Positions 32,391 to 41,586 of a stretch of 51,474 nt of DNA are shown one piece after another. A model generated the notes under the pieces. The model ran no database searches, was not told the DNA's origin, and was given only the letters and a program-made list of their open reading frames with translations. A program made the translations under genes and the position numbers. The DNA comes from Phycisphaerae bacterium. GTDB taxonomy: Bacteria; Planctomycetota; Phycisphaerae; SM23-33. The stretch spans positions 1 to 51,474 of the forward strand of contig WRDM01000016.1 of the NCBI GenBank assembly GCA_009783465.1, written 5' to 3'. Position 1 is the first letter of the stretch. The number at the start of each line of letters is the position of its first letter.

Positions 32391-35147
32391 CTAGTCGCGT
32401 TCGTCGCGGGATTTGACTGATTCGCCTGTCCAGGTGCCGCGTGTGACGGGGCCTAGTGCTTTCAGCTTCGGCCAGGCGTCGGCGACGTTGGCCAAGCCGG
32501 CGAGAACGTCGTTGTACAGATCAAGCGTCGCGTGAATCTGTTGGGGCGGTTCGTCGAGCAGTTCCACGCGAAAATGTTCCACGCCCGCCGCCCGCAGCGT
32601 CGGCGCGTACGGCATGGCGGTTTGCGCATACGAGCCGAACACCGTGGTCCGCCCCAGCACGTCGCGGCGAATCGGATGTTGCTGGTCGTTGCGATCCTCC
32701 AGAAACGCCGCCGCGTCCCCTGCTTCGCTCTCCGAGCTACGCAGGGCAAGCCCGCGTCTCGGGTCGTGCTGCATGTGCAGCATGGGCATGTGTTGATGCG
32801 CGACGATCTCCAGCCGCGACGGCGTGGCCGCGCGGACGAGTTCCTCGACGTGCAGGCAGGACAAATCGTAACTGGGCGTGACGCGTTCGAAGCCCGCCTG
32901 GAGCAGCCAGTCCACCGTCAGGTCGTTGGCGGCGTTGAGCCCATAATCGCCCACCATCGTCGCCGCCGTTTTCGTCCGCAACAACGACAGGGTCGCGAGA
33001 TTCCGCACCAGCCACGTTCGCGGCTGGAGTTCCAGCAGGCCATCGACGGCGGCCTCCTCACCGGGCTTGAGAATTCGCGGCGTGGCGACGGCAATCTCCC
33101 GCCCGGCTCGCCGACACCGCTCCGCCAGCGCGTGCATCGTCGACAGGTCGTCCGCGTCGAGGTACATATCGCCAACCGCCGACGCGCCGGGCCAGGCTAG
33201 CACGGCCTCCAGCGCGTCGGCCGACCGCACCAGCACGTGCAGCGTACACGGTGAGGCCTGCGTTTCTGATCGCAGAGGTTGTGGAATCTCCACCGTCGCC
33301 GCGCGCAGCGTCCGCAGCGCGTGCTCATCGGCCACCGCGTGGCGGGCGGCTTCGTGACGCTGGGCCTGCAACGATTCCACAACCTGCCTCCGCAACTCGT
33401 TGAGCACGCTTCGCGGCGCGAGGACGGGCAGCGAACTTTCCGCCGCCGCATCCTGCGACGCCCGTAACGTCACGCCGCCCAGCGCAAAGGGCGTGTCGCC
33501 AAGCCGGGCCAATTGCGACGCGGCGACCTCGGCCGTCAACGGATGCTTCGCCGCCCGCTCGCAAGGCCCCGGCCAATCGGCATGGGCAGCCAACTCGCCC
33601 GACCGCGCGTGCAGCGTCAGCGGGCCTCCGACCGCCGCCGTCACCGTGAACTCCACCGCCGCCGGTCGCGGCACCGTGTCGCGCGCCCAACTGGCCTCCA
33701 ACGCCTTCTGCACGGCGGGATCGTCCGTCTTCCACACCGAATCGCCGAAACGAATCTTCTTCAAATCCAGATCGCCCCGGCCAAAGCCCAGCCGCACGAA
33801 CTCCACGCGACCAACCGACGACGCCGTGGCCGCGTGGCCGGGGGCCGCCGCCCGACGGGACCGCCGGAGAAATTCCGGGCTCATCCGCCACGGCTTAACA
33901 TCGTACACCCGGCCGCCTTGAAGTGTATCATTTTCGCCGAACGCCAAGCCGTCGCCCGGCTTGATCGGCGCCAACTCGCACTCGGACGCCAACTCGACAA
34001 CCACACCGTCGTAATCAAAATCCACCACCACCCCCACGAACGCGCCCCGCCGCGCGGACCGATCGCCCGCCACCACGGCCGCCGACTCCGAACGCAGAAA
34101 ACCGTCCGTAAATCCTCGCGAAAACGTGGCCGCCAACTGCCGACGATGCTGCGCCGTGGGCTCAAACGGACGCCCCGCCGCCGCGGCGTCGATGACGGCC
34201 CGGTACCACTGCACCACCGCGGCCACGTAGTGAGGCCCCTTGAGCCGCCCTTCGATTTTGAACGCACACACGCCCGCCCGCGTCAACGCCGGCAACGACG
34301 CCGCGGCATTCAAATCCAACGGGCTGATGGGATAGTGCGCGGCAGACTCGCCCTCGCTGGCCGTAGCACGGGCATCTTGCCCGTGAGTTCCACGGGCGTC
34401 TCGCCCGTGGCGGTCTTGCCGCGCGACGGATATTTCGTCTACAGGCTGGCCTTGCATGGGCGAGACGCCCATGCGACTCACGGGCGGGACGCCCGTGCTA
34501 CTGGAGCATACCTGATACGGCAGCCGGCACGCCTGGCCGCATTGGCCTCGATTGGCCGACCGGCCCCACAGGTACGCGCTGGCCAAACATTGGCCGCTGT
34601 ACGACACGCACAACGCGCCGTGAACAAACGTTTCCACCTCCAACCCGGCGGCGCGGCAGGCGGCAATCTGCGCCACCGTCAACTCGCGGGCGAGAATCAC
34701 GCGGGACACTCCCAGCGACGACAATAACGACAGGCCCGCCGGGTGCGTCTGCGTCGCCTGCGTCGAGGCGTGAATGGGCAGCGTCGGGGCCGTCTGACGA
34801 ATCAGCCGCATCACGCCGACGTCCTGCACAATCACGGCATCGGCGCCGGCCCGCGCGATGCCCGCGACAAACGCCTCCGCCCGCGACAACTCCCCAGGAA
34901 ATATCAACGTGTTGAACGCGACGTACCCGCGAACGTTGTGGTCCCGCAAAAACGCCATCACCTCGTCCAGCCGATCCAGCGAAAAATTCTCCGCCCGACG
35001 GCGGGCGTTGAAATCCTCCAGGCCGAAATACACCGCGTCGGCCCCATTGGCCACCGCGGCCCGCATCATCGCCCAATTCCCAGCCGGCGCGAGCAGTTCA
35101 GGCCCACGCGACGTTTTTGTGTCCGCATTATTCTTATCCACGTTCAT
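32391..35147 (-). CDS. Peptidase U32-family protein (RlhA/TrhP-like RNA hydroxylation) with an R insertion
   Basis: 918 residues from ATG 35147. The N-terminal U32 fold includes APAGNWAMMRAAVANGADAVYFG, RELTVAQIA and the signature HGALCVSYSGQCLAS followed by RGQCGQAC, which provides the four cysteines that hold an iron-sulfur cluster in RlhA/TrhP relatives. Those enzymes add a hydroxyl group to a cytidine (rRNA) or uridine (tRNA). R hairpins encode residues about 216-262, directly after the cysteine cluster. The long C-terminal part is DUF3656-like. A short G palindrome is read in frame near residue 805. Long for the family partly because of these inserts. Which RNA is modified is not determinable. 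Confidence 0.85.
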   Translation of the reverse strand: MNVDKNNADTKTSRGPELLAPAGNWAMMRAAVANGADAVYFGLEDFNARRRAENFSLDRLDEVMAFLRDHNVRGYVAFNTLIFPGELSRAEAFVAGIARAGADAVIVQDVGVMRLIRQTAPTLPIHASTQATQTHPAGLSLLSSLGVSRVILARELTVAQIAACRAAGLEVETFVHGALCVSYSGQCLASAYLWGRSANRGQCGQACRLPYQVCSSSTGVPPVSRMGVSPMQGQPVDEISVARQDRHGRDARGTHGQDARATASEGESAAHYPISPLDLNAAASLPALTRAGVCAFKIEGRLKGPHYVAAVVQWYRAVIDAAAAGRPFEPTAQHRRQLAATFSRGFTDGFLRSESAAVVAGDRSARRGAFVGVVVDFDYDGVVVELASECELAPIKPGDGLAFGENDTLQGGRVYDVKPWRMSPEFLRRSRRAAAPGHAATASSVGRVEFVRLGFGRGDLDLKKIRFGDSVWKTDDPAVQKALEASWARDTVPRPAAVEFTVTAAVGGPLTLHARSGELAAHADWPGPCERAAKHPLTAEVAASQLARLGDTPFALGGVTLRASQDAAAESSLPVLAPRSVLNELRRQVVESLQAQRHEAARHAVADEHALRTLRAATVEIPQPLRSETQASPCTLHVLVRSADALEAVLAWPGASAVGDMYLDADDLSTMHALAERCRRAGREIAVATPRILKPGEEAAVDGLLELQPRTWLVRNLATLSLLRTKTAATMVGDYGLNAANDLTVDWLLQAGFERVTPSYDLSCLHVEELVRAATPSRLEIVAHQHMPMLHMQHDPRRGLALRSSESEAGDAAAFLEDRNDQQHPIRRDVLGRTTVFGSYAQTAMPYAPTLRAAGVEHFRVELLDEPPQQIHATLDLYNDVLAGLANVADAWPKLKALGPVTRGTWTGESVKSRDERD
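32716..32752. repeat. G palindrome inside the U32 gene
   Basis: CCCTGCTTCGCTCTCCGAGC then TACGCAGGG: the core CCCTGC...GCAGGG matches the intergenic copy at 49291. It encodes LALRSSESEAGD in frame. Confidence 0.7.
34362..34503. repeat. R cluster inside the U32 gene
   Basis: Four hairpins: ACGGGC-ATCTT-GCCCGT, ACGGGC-GTCTC-GCCCGT, ATGGGC-GAGAC-GCCCAT and ACGGGC-GGGAC-GCCCGT, with about 50 bases between the second and third. In frame and stop-free on the coding strand. Confidence 0.9.
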
Positions 35148-35190
35148 TCTTCTCACTATACAGATTTCAAAACCCAAACGCCCACGCCAA

Positions 35191-35284
35191 ATCGTTTCGT
35201 TGACTCGTTGACTCGTTAATTCGTTAACTCGTGCCCCACTACTCGAGTCAACGAGTGAACGAATCAACGAGTCAACGAAACGAT
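35191..35284. repeat. F-family palindrome in a divergent spacer
   Basis: ATCGTTTCGTTGACTCGTTG...GTTAACTCGT faces ACGAGTGAACGAATCAACG...CGAAACGAT. The arm itself is a direct repeat of a GTTGACTC unit (three to four times). CCCTCGAG adjoins the right end. It is upstream of both the U32 and SGNH genes. Confidence 0.88.
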
Positions 35285-35395
35285 TCCCTCGAGTGCACGG
35301 TTCACATTCACCCACGCACCTCGAAACCTCGACCCGTTTCCCTTGACGTCCCGCCGCGGCGACGATACGTTGGCTGTACCCTGTAGGAGAATACC

Positions 35396-36703
35396 ATGAG
35401 AAGATTTCTGCCGCTGGCTGTGATTGCGATGCTGTGTCTGATGGGCTGCGTCGAAGGCCTTGCACAATCCCAGGAGAAAACCGCCATGTCCCAGGCCGCT
35501 GTCCAACGTGTCCGCGTCGTGTGTGTCGGCGATTCCATCACCGACGGCAACACCTATCCGCTGATTCTCATGCAGGCGCTCGCCGACGCGGACAAGCCCG
35601 TCCCCGCGGCCGTCTGCGCGGGAGTCGCCAGCGACACCGCCGCCCTGATGGCCGCCCGGTTCGACCCGTTCCTCGAGATGAAGCCCGACATCGTCACCTT
35701 CTCCGCGGGCACCAACGACGCCAGCCGCGGCGTCGCGCCGGCTGACTACGAAAAAGCCCTCCGCGAAATCGCCGAGAAATGCAAGGCCAACAAGATCACC
35801 ATGATCCTGCTGACGCCCTGCGCGATCAACGTCGGCGACACCAACAAGCCCAACGAAAAAGCCGAAGCCATCGGCGAGGAATACGCCGAAATCATCCGCA
35901 CCGTGGCCAAGGAATACGGCTGGCCCGTGGCGGAGGTCAGCGCCCTGCAAAAGGCCGCTCGGAAAAAAGGCGAAACCATCATGTCCCCCGACGGCATCCA
36001 CCCGGACTATCACGGCCAGTCGCTGATGGCCCGCGCCATCCTCGACGCGATGGGGCACAAGGATGTCCCCGTGCCGACAGCGAAGGAATTCAAGCCGCAA
36101 CCGCTGCCGGGCATGGCCACGCTCTGGTTCGTCCAGGCCGCCCCGACCGAGAAAAAGAACGACAAAGACGTACCTCGCCAGTGGAGCGACGACGAATTGG
36201 CCGAGCAGACCCGCATGCTCACCGCGCTGTTCGGCGGCGGCGACATCAACGGCCGAATCGCGTGGCATTCGTACACGTTTCCTGAAAAGCAGAAGGCCAA
36301 CAAAGACGGAAAATTCGTCGACGCCGGCGACTGGAAGGAACAGTTGCGACGCAACGGGTTCGCCATCCACATCAACGATCTCGTCGAGGGACGGCTGCGG
36401 TATTGGGGCACGGTGGTGCCGTCGGACGGGGCGAAAAAAGCGTTCGTCAACACGGCCCTTGGCGCCCAGCGGGTGTGGCTCAACGGCAAACTGATTTATA
36501 CACACCCCAAGGATTCGGGCGGCAATGAGATCTGGACCGGCTATCACGCCGGCAAGGAACGCATCGCCGTGACGCTGGCCAAGGGGCCAAACACGCTGGT
36601 GATCGAACACAACAACAACGAATTCTTCATGAGCGTCACCGACAAACTCGTCTGGGAAGAAGACTACGCGGCCGAACTGGAGAAGGCGGCGAAGAAGAAA
36701 TAA
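35396..36703 (+). CDS. Secreted SGNH hydrolase with C-terminal beta-domain
   Basis: 435 residues. Signal sequence with possible lipobox LMGC at Cys18. Blocks: GDSITDG (Ser47), a Gly near 71, SAGTND and SPDGIHPDYHG; all catalytic residues are seen. About 255-435 is a second, beta-rich domain (RVWLNGKLIYTHPKDSGGNE), similar to sandwich domains in carbohydrate esterases, ending in a Lys-rich tail. No paralogous similarity to the 30723 protein outside the SGNH blocks is apparent. Likely an exported glycan esterase. AGGAGA precedes ATG 35396. Confidence 0.85.
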   Translation: MRRFLPLAVIAMLCLMGCVEGLAQSQEKTAMSQAAVQRVRVVCVGDSITDGNTYPLILMQALADADKPVPAAVCAGVASDTAALMAARFDPFLEMKPDIVTFSAGTNDASRGVAPADYEKALREIAEKCKANKITMILLTPCAINVGDTNKPNEKAEAIGEEYAEIIRTVAKEYGWPVAEVSALQKAARKKGETIMSPDGIHPDYHGQSLMARAILDAMGHKDVPVPTAKEFKPQPLPGMATLWFVQAAPTEKKNDKDVPRQWSDDELAEQTRMLTALFGGGDINGRIAWHSYTFPEKQKANKDGKFVDAGDWKEQLRRNGFAIHINDLVEGRLRYWGTVVPSDGAKKAFVNTALGAQRVWLNGKLIYTHPKDSGGNEIWTGYHAGKERIAVTLAKGPNTLVIEHNNNEFFMSVTDKLVWEEDYAAELEKAAKKK

Positions 36704-36720
36704 CTCGCGAAGTCAACAGT

Positions 36721-36970
36721 ATGTAGATATGGCTCCGCCTCTTTGCGTTGTTGAGTGTTCCAGTCGACATAACGAACATTTTTCCGACTTCGCGAATACC
36801 GAGCGGGATTACACGGATTGAAGGATTAAAGGATTTGTCGTTCCGTACGGCAGGTGAAATCCTTCAATCCGTTAATCCGTGTAATCCCGCTCGGTATTCG
36901 CGAAGTCGAATAACCTGCATTGGGTGACCGGAACGTTCTACAACGCAAACAGGCCGAGCCATATCCACAT
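36721..36970. repeat. Nested inverted repeat: B around C, between convergent genes
   Basis: Outer arms ATGTAGATATGGCTCCGCCT and AGGCCGAGCCATATCCACAT; inner C arms TTCGCGAATACCGAGCGGG at 36789 and CCCGCTCGGTATTCGCGAA at 36886. Innermost ATTGAAGGATTAAAGGATTT pairs with AAATCCTTCAATCC. It spans the whole gap between the SGNH and UroD-like genes. Confidence 0.92.
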
Positions 36971-36972
36971 CG

Positions 36973-37992
36973 TTACCATCCAAACGTCACGTCCGCCGCG
37001 CCGTGTTTTTCCAATATGTTTCGCACGCGGTCGAATTGCCAGATGGGGTGGCTGTTCATCGCGAACCACAGGCAGGTGTCGCCGCGACGATTGGTGATCA
37101 TGCCTTCGACGTACGACGGGAAATCGGGATACTCCACCGATTTGAAAAATTCGAAACCCGGCTGAAGCACCAGGCCCGGCAGCGTTTCCTGGATCTCCTC
37201 AATCGTCGCGTAGGGATAGCAGAAATCCAGGCCCAGCAGTTTCACGCCGCTGGCGGCGAGGACCTTCGCGTTGTGCGTCCATTGGCCGCAACTGTGGACG
37301 AACACGCCGCCGAACTCGTCGCTGATGCGTTTGAGGTACGGCAGGCCGAATTCTTTATATAGTTCCGGAGACAGGAGCGGCATGAGATCTTCGGTGACGA
37401 CCACGCCGATTTCCTGCGGTATCCACATATATGGCCAGCAGCCGCCGTCGACGCGAACCTGCGCCATCAGCCGCCGCAGGAATTCGACGAGCGTGTCCGT
37501 GACGCGGGCGAGGAATTCATGGACTTTTCGCGGCTCGGTGTAGAGGGCGATGAGGAATTCGTCCTGTTTGACGATCTGGGCGGCGGTGTTAAGCGGCCCC
37601 TGGAAATCCGGCGTGACAAAGCGGATGTCGTTTCGTCCGGTCTGGCGGCAGACGTCGCGGTAGATCGCGACGGCCTGGTCGACGTCGGCGTTGGGCGTCG
37701 GCTCGATGGCGAGGGCTTCGTCGATCGTCGCGGCGGCGTGCTCGATGAAAATCTGCTCGCCGTCGCTGGAGCGGACGACGTTTCCGCCAAACGGCTTGGC
37801 CGTGGTGACGGTGCCGAAATCCGGCATAAACACCGGCGGACAATTGGCCCCGCTGACGTCCCAGTTGGCGATGGCTTCAATCGCCATCCGCTGCAACTCC
37901 GGCGGATCCTTCTGCCGATAGGTCGGCTCGGGAATGTAGGAGTAGACGACCTTGGGTTGGCGTTTTGCCCAGAAATCATGAATGTTGATCAT
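36973..37992 (-). CDS. Uroporphyrinogen-decarboxylase-like protein
   Basis: 339 residues, typical for the URO-D-like/MtbA superfamily. The C-terminal HSCGQWTHNAKVL and LLGLDFCYPYATIEEIQETLPG match its TIM-barrel end. Genuine HemE has an N-terminal Arg-rich substrate site that I do not see, so I prefer a methyltransferase-type or undefined relative. In Planctomycetes and Verrucomicrobia such genes often accompany sugar-catabolism genes; here it lies between an SGNH and a GH123-like gene. AGGATA precedes ATG 37992. Confidence 0.82.
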   Translation of the reverse strand: MINIHDFWAKRQPKVVYSYIPEPTYRQKDPPELQRMAIEAIANWDVSGANCPPVFMPDFGTVTTAKPFGGNVVRSSDGEQIFIEHAAATIDEALAIEPTPNADVDQAVAIYRDVCRQTGRNDIRFVTPDFQGPLNTAAQIVKQDEFLIALYTEPRKVHEFLARVTDTLVEFLRRLMAQVRVDGGCWPYMWIPQEIGVVVTEDLMPLLSPELYKEFGLPYLKRISDEFGGVFVHSCGQWTHNAKVLAASGVKLLGLDFCYPYATIEEIQETLPGLVLQPGFEFFKSVEYPDFPSYVEGMITNRRGDTCLWFAMNSHPIWQFDRVRNILEKHGAADVTFGW

Positions 37993-38007
37993 GGTTATAT
38001 CCTGTAA

Positions 38008-38200
38008 TTTTTTGCCGCGAATTTCGCGAATTCTTTTTCGTAAAGACCGAGCGGGATTACGCGGATTACGGGATTAAGGGATTTCATTTTCACCATCACT
38101 CGTGCCGTATGACAATCCGCGCAATCCTTTAATCCTGTAATCCCGCTCGGTCTTTACGAAAAGAAAAAATTCGCGGCATTCGCGGCATTCGCGGCAAAAA
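38008..38200. repeat. Nested inverted repeat: H around C
   Basis: H arms TTTTTGCCGCGAATTTCGCG and CGCGGCATTCGCGGCAAAAA. C arms TAAAGACCGAGCGGGATTAC (38041) and GTAATCCCGCTCGGTCTTTA (38137). The C arms match those at 5751, 36793 and 46370, but the outer family differs. It lies between the UroD-like and GH123-like genes. Confidence 0.92.
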
Positions 38201-38211
38201 CGAATACGTTC

Positions 38212-41034
38212 TCACTTCATCCACAGCGTGCCGAGGTTTCGCGGGTCGTAGTAGTATCGTGGCGCGGCGGACCAGGAGCTGCTTTCCTGGCCTTGCCAGG
38301 AGAAGCGAGCGAAGTTGACGCCCCAGAATTTCTCCTGGCCGGCGGGGCCGAACGCGTCGAGCGGGATGGCCAATTCGACGACCCATCGGCGGTCGTCTTG
38401 GCTGACGGCGACTTTCGCCGCCACCGGCCAGGGCTGGGCCTTGCCCAGCGGCGGGTCGGTGTGAATGCCCTTCTCCGCCAGCAGCACGCCGTTGGGCTTG
38501 ACGACGAGGTGGTACAAATCCTCTGGCCCCTTGGCCTGCATGCCGGGGTCGAGGATCAACTCCACCAGATCCTCGCCGCAGGCCATCAGTTGCTCGTAAT
38601 AGATGATGTTATTCGCCTTCGCCATCAGGCCGGCGGGGTTGGGTTCGAGGCACCGAAAGGCGACGTAGAGATACTTGTCGTCACGCAGGGCGAAGACGAG
38701 CGTCTGCCGCTGGGCGACAGGTTCAGGCCCCTGGCCCCGCGCGCCGAGCAGGCGGAAATTTCCCGCCGCGTTACCGCCCCGCATCGGCCAATCGTTCAGG
38801 CGGCCGTCGATCACGATCGGCGTGTCCACGAACGTCACCTGGAGAATCGGCGCGCCAACGTCGATCCCGCGCGGCGGCTGCTGATCGACCGTCAACATGA
38901 CGTGCAGGGGCAGCTTACCGTCGCCGGTGAGGGGCACGTCCTGCCCCTCTGCCGTCAGCACGATCTCCCGCCTCGCGCCCGCCGGCAGCGGACTGACGCG
39001 AACCTCGCCCGTCACCGCCCGCCAGTCCTTCGGCAGCGCGTCCAGCGACGCCGTCAGCGTCACGTCATAGTTGTACTCGTTGTACACCTCCAGCCGAATC
39101 GTCGCCCGCAGGCCCGTCTCCGTCGGCGAGACCGTCGGGCGGCACTGCTCCAGCCGGACCGTCCGCGTCGCGTCGAGGAAATTCTGCCACGCCATCTGCT
39201 GCGCGAGCAGGTCGCGACGCGACGACTCCTCGGGGTAAATGTCCGTGTTGATCTCCTCGGCCAGCAACCGACGGGCCTCCTCCCACTGCCGCCCGTCGTG
39301 CACCCATCCGCCCAGCCGCGGGTCGAGATAATGATCGCCCGCCGCCTCAAGCCCGCCGTAACGGACCATCGCGTTGACGATGCCGTTGGCGACCGCGGGC
39401 CTGCCCCGCTGCGACAGCAGGCGGACGTACGCCAGGTCCGTCAGCCCCCGCCGCAACCGCTTGAGCCTCACCGACGGCAGCACGCCCTCGACGCCCACCA
39501 CCGTGCCGGGATAAAACAGCCGCGCCTCCGCACCCGCCGCCGTGGCGAAGACCTCGCCCTCCCAGTTCATCACGTCGCCGAGAAAAATGGCCGAACACTG
39601 ATACTTCATCGCCATCCACGGCAGCGCCCGCACGTCGGCGGGCGTGGCGAGGATGCCCAGGCTCGGCACGTACGGAGGCGTGCCCGGCGCCAGCCATGCG
39701 CCCGACAGCACGCCGCCGCGCCCGTCGCCGGGCCGGGCCGCCGAGGGGTCGAACCACTGCCCCGGCGGTGCGAGGACGGCCGGCACCGATGCCATCTCCG
39801 GCGGGATCGTCAACAAGCTCTCCGCCGGCGCTCGCGCGGGCAGCGTCGAGACAATCGGCGTCTCCGCGTCGTGCTGGCGGACCATCGCGAACAGCCCCGC
39901 CGCGTCGGCGTACGCCCGCTCGCTCACGCCCTGCCGGCAAGGCCAGTGGAACATCGCTCTGCCAAACTCGCCGCCGCCGAGTTTCACGCGGGCCTGCGCG
40001 ATGATCGCGCCAGCCGTCGCGAGGAACTCCTCGCTGGTCCGCCCGCCGTAATGCTCCGCGCGGGGCCAATCCTCGCTGACGGGCATCGGCCAGGCCGGCA
40101 CGCCGATGCGGTCCTCGAACGCCGTGCCGTCCAGATAAGGCCGAACCACCGCGGTGTAATCGTCCCAGTCCAACGTCACATTACCCGACAAATCACGCCC
40201 CATCGCCGGGCGGATCGTGCGGTCGAACAAATCCAGCCGATGATCGTGCGCCAGCGTCATCACCTGCCGCAGCAGCACCAGGCCTTTCATCACGTCGGCA
40301 TTGTTGCGGTCGAGATTGGCCGGCACGAAGGGCCTGCCCTGGCGATGAATGAACGTCGAACACAGCGACGCGAAATCCGTGCTCCCCAGCGCCGGAATCG
40401 GCCGCTGGTCCGGCAGCATGAAGCCGTACACCTTGATCGCGATCGGCAGTTCCCACGCCGCGTGCCCGCTGGCCTCGACGCGCACCGTGCCGCGATACAC
40501 GCCCGCCTTGGCCGAACGAGGCACGGCGATGTCGAACCACACCGCCAGCCGATCGCCAGCCGGCACCGCGTACGGCTGCCCGCCGACCGGCGCGTCCAGC
40601 GGCACCAGCGGATCGTAAAACTGCTCGCTTCGCGGCGGCGTCTCCACCAGCCGCAAGTGCCACGGCGGAAACTCGCTCACACGTACCGGCAGCATGCGGA
40701 AGCCCTTGATCGCGCCCGCGTCGAGCTTGGGATTGTTCCGCCCAGGCCCAGCCAGCACCAACTCGCTCATGCGGACGCGAACGCCCGAAACCCCGTCCGC
40801 CCCGCCGCCCACAAGCACCTGCACGCTCACCGTCTCGTTGGCAGCCGCGAAAAGATTCACCTGGTTCGCCACCTCGTCATACACGCCCACGTCGTGCGTC
40901 ATCGGCGAGTGATCGGTGAGCTGAACCATCTCCCCATGCACCGCCACGCTCAGCGACGGCGAAACATCGGCACACCCCGCCCACAGCGAAAAGGCCGCAC
41001 ACCAGCAAACCAACATGACACCACGAAACCACAT
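38212..41034 (-). CDS. DUF4091 / GH123-like lipoprotein with CBM9-like C-terminus
   Basis: 940 residues from ATG 41034. Hydrophobic N-terminus ending SLWAGC (possible lipidation at Cys21, though W at -3 is unusual). Residues about 45-170 form a beta-domain, about 170-560 a barrel with the DUF4091 feature NWEG...RLFYPG...PSVRLKRLRRGLTDLAYVRLL. From about 725 is a CBM9-like domain (DGRLNDWP, VFALRDDKYLYVAFR, WVVELAIPLDAFGP). GH123 members act on N-acetylgalactosamine glycans; whether this one does is unknown. The nearby SGNH esterases would fit joint action on a modified polysaccharide. Confidence 0.82.
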   Translation of the reverse strand: MWFRGVMLVCWCAAFSLWAGCADVSPSLSVAVHGEMVQLTDHSPMTHDVGVYDEVANQVNLFAAANETVSVQVLVGGGADGVSGVRVRMSELVLAGPGRNNPKLDAGAIKGFRMLPVRVSEFPPWHLRLVETPPRSEQFYDPLVPLDAPVGGQPYAVPAGDRLAVWFDIAVPRSAKAGVYRGTVRVEASGHAAWELPIAIKVYGFMLPDQRPIPALGSTDFASLCSTFIHRQGRPFVPANLDRNNADVMKGLVLLRQVMTLAHDHRLDLFDRTIRPAMGRDLSGNVTLDWDDYTAVVRPYLDGTAFEDRIGVPAWPMPVSEDWPRAEHYGGRTSEEFLATAGAIIAQARVKLGGGEFGRAMFHWPCRQGVSERAYADAAGLFAMVRQHDAETPIVSTLPARAPAESLLTIPPEMASVPAVLAPPGQWFDPSAARPGDGRGGVLSGAWLAPGTPPYVPSLGILATPADVRALPWMAMKYQCSAIFLGDVMNWEGEVFATAAGAEARLFYPGTVVGVEGVLPSVRLKRLRRGLTDLAYVRLLSQRGRPAVANGIVNAMVRYGGLEAAGDHYLDPRLGGWVHDGRQWEEARRLLAEEINTDIYPEESSRRDLLAQQMAWQNFLDATRTVRLEQCRPTVSPTETGLRATIRLEVYNEYNYDVTLTASLDALPKDWRAVTGEVRVSPLPAGARREIVLTAEGQDVPLTGDGKLPLHVMLTVDQQPPRGIDVGAPILQVTFVDTPIVIDGRLNDWPMRGGNAAGNFRLLGARGQGPEPVAQRQTLVFALRDDKYLYVAFRCLEPNPAGLMAKANNIIYYEQLMACGEDLVELILDPGMQAKGPEDLYHLVVKPNGVLLAEKGIHTDPPLGKAQPWPVAAKVAVSQDDRRWVVELAIPLDAFGPAGQEKFWGVNFARFSWQGQESSSWSAAPRYYYDPRNLGTLWMK

Positions 41035-41168
41035 GGCGGCGATTATACCGTACGGACATGCATTACGCGAAGCCGACAAAACAACAAAACGCTTTCACCG
41101 GCTCGCAGGTGTGGATGAATTTTCTAGCGTAACGGAAGCGTCTGGTTTTTGAGGAAAACAACCGATTG

Positions 41169-41529
41169 ACCTCCCCGGCCCCGCGCGGCAGTCGCCGGCA
41201 CACAGCCCCAACGGGGCGTCTTGGGTAGCCCAGGGCGAGCGTACTCGCGAGCCCTGGGAACAGGTTTTACATTTCTCCTTTCATCGTGCCTGACGCCACT
41301 GGCCGAGGTCGCGCACGCGGGCCTGCACGGCATCGAACGACGCGCACAAGGGAAAGCGCATGTCGTTCGCCGCCGTCTCCACGCGACGGCGCGACTTCGG
41401 CCAGTGGCGTCAGGCACGAAAAAATTCAGAAAACCGAAACCCAGGGTTCGCGAGTACGCTCACCCTGGGCTACCCAAGACGCCCCGTTGGGGCTGTGTCC
41501 AGGCCACCGTCGCGCGAGACCGGGGAGGT
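41169..41529. repeat. D-family large inverted repeat
   Basis: About 360 bases in three nested stems: ACCTCCCCGG with CCGGGGAGGT; CAGCCCCAACGGGGCGTCTT...GGGTAGCCCAGGG (to about 41259) with CCCTGGGCTACCC...GGGGCTG; CGTGCCTGACGCCACTGGCC with GGCCAGTGGCGTCAGGCACG; and innermost CGAACGACGCGC with GCGCATGTCGTTCG. It fills much of the 552-base spacer; outside it I see nothing. Confidence 0.93.
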
Positions 41530-41586
41530 ACACTCGTCTTCTTCAACGTTCTGCAATGCGGGCGAGCCAGTGAAAACGTTTCGTCG

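Noticed and set aside
36973-37992. True uroporphyrinogen decarboxylase (hemE)
   Set aside because: The characteristic N-terminal Arg motif of HemE is not visible and there are no heme genes nearby, so only the superfamily is claimed.
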